5,005 nucleotides of DNA from DASSUC01 sp035650075 (GTDB lineage: Bacteria > Actinomycetota > Actinomycetes > Mycobacteriales > Micromonosporaceae). Below are positions 4,420 to 5,005 of the stretch, piece by piece (the stretch's first letter is position 1; every line of letters starts with the position of its first letter). A program made the position numbers and the translations under genes. The notes beneath the pieces are model-generated. The model did no database searches. It was not told where the DNA came from and saw nothing but the letters and a program-made list of their open reading frames with translations. Where the stretch lies: positions 1 to 5,005 of the forward strand of contig DASRII010000544.1 in NCBI GenBank assembly GCA_035650075.1. Reading direction: 5' to 3'.

Positions 4420-5005
4420 ATGCACTCCCCGATTGTGCTGTCGGTCGTCACGGCCGTTCTGCTGACCCCGGTTGGCCCGACCGGAGCGGCCGAGACACCA
4501 ACCCGCCAACAGGTGTTCGCCGACGCCGCCCGGCAGTACGGAGTACCCGAAAAGATTCTGCTCGGAGTGTCCTATCTGGAGTCCCGGTGGGACACCAACG
4601 GCGGGGAAGCCAGCACCGGCGGCGGGTACGGCCCGATGCACCTGACCGGCGCGACCGGACAGGCGTTGCGCAGCGACCCGGCGGGCAACATCCGGCACGG
4701 CGCCGCGCTGCTGCGGTCGTACCAGGAAAGCCTGCACCTGCCGGTCGGAGTCGGCAGCGACCCGTCGAGCTGGTACGGCGCGGTGGCCCGATATTCCGGC
4801 GCGGACCGCGAGGTTGCCGCGGCGGCCTTCGCCGACGAGGTCTTCGCGACCATCCGCGCCGGCGCCACTCGCACGACCGACGACGGCGAGGTCGTCACTT
4901 TGCCGGCGACCAAGGGCCTCCGCCTCCCGCGGCGAAGTCCGCCACCGTCCAGTGTGGAGTGTCCAGCGGGCCTGTCGTGCGAATGGCTGCCGGCGCCGAA
5001 CGGCA
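4420..5005 (+). CDS. Exported peptidoglycan hydrolase with SLT/lysozyme-like domain, probable N-acetylmuramoyl-L-alanine amidase (partial)
   Basis: The frame is open from the ATG to the window edge: 195 residues are seen and the 3' end is missing. Residues 1-24 form a signal peptide ending TGAA before ETP. Residues about 28-147 resemble a lysozyme-like/SLT domain: DAARQYGVPEKILLGVSYLESRWD (35-58) with Glu54-Ser55 matching the catalytic ES of the family, then GGYGPMHLTGA (68-78) corresponding to the GxxGxMQ loop, and a late helix with WYGAVARYSG (118-127). A Pro/Arg-rich linker leads to VECPAGLSCEWLPAPNG (179-195). That cysteine-containing stretch is, from memory, the usual lead-in to the amidase domain of actinobacterial N-acetylmuramoyl-L-alanine amidases, so an amidase domain is expected beyond the edge. 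It would act in the cell wall. It is divergent from the LamG lipoprotein/NlpC operon, 48 bases away, suggesting joint control. Confidence 0.82.
   Translation, partial: MHSPIVLSVVTAVLLTPVGPTGAAETPTRQQVFADAARQYGVPEKILLGVSYLESRWDTNGGEASTGGGYGPMHLTGATGQALRSDPAGNIRHGAALLRSYQESLHLPVGVGSDPSSWYGAVARYSGADREVAAAAFADEVFATIRAGATRTTDDGEVVTLPATKGLRLPRRSPPPSSVECPAGLSCEWLPAPNG

Noticed and set aside
4426..4737. N-terminal extension of the LamG lipoprotein to 4737
   Set aside because: It would place about 100 Arg/Gly-rich residues before the lipoprotein signal and run antisense through the lysozyme-like domain of the autolysin, which is clearly the coding strand there.

Overview
The window is GC-rich and strongly G/C-biased at third codon positions. 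It has sparse -10-like promoters, two genes that look leaderless, and actinobacterial protein families: a mycobacterial-type bifunctional dCTP deaminase, a secreted M43 metalloprotease, a RipA-like NlpC/P60 protein, and an SLT-plus-amidase style autolysin. The source is almost certainly a filamentous or related actinomycete. A Micromonosporales-like origin is a guess from general resemblance only.

Left edge (1-454). A complete tRNA-Gly(CCC) gene lies on the minus strand with an encoded CCA end. The sequence on its 3' side (1-199) has no convincing complete gene but carries a tandem 10-base repeat. It looks like the flank of an integrated element that used the tRNA 3' end as its target. The stretch 274-454 holds the tRNA promoter side and a candidate promoter and ribosome binding site for the next gene.

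Middle (455-2577). A secreted M43-type zinc metalloprotease (plus) converges on a small FMN-binding pyridoxamine 5'-phosphate oxidase-fold protein (minus), with a strong GC hairpin between them serving both ends. The oxidase gene diverges from dcd across only 55 bases. Both genes have a TANNNT -10 box placed so that transcription would start at the start codon. An 8-base inverted repeat overlaps both -10 boxes, which suggests one shared operator.

Right (2587-5005). This is a cell-envelope locus. On the minus strand a lipoprotein with a LamG/concanavalin-like domain is followed after 6 bases by a coiled-coil NlpC/P60 peptidoglycan endopeptidase, so the two probably form an operon. Diverging from it on the plus strand is an exported protein with a lysozyme/SLT-like fold and the start of a C-terminal segment typical of actinobacterial N-acetylmuramoyl-L-alanine amidases; it is cut by the window edge. 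Together they would supply a peptide-stem cutter, a glycan or amide cutter, and a membrane-anchored candidate ligand-binding protein. dcd (dUMP supply for thymidylate) is a housekeeping gene and functionally unrelated. I see no CRISPR array, no insertion sequence and no defence system.
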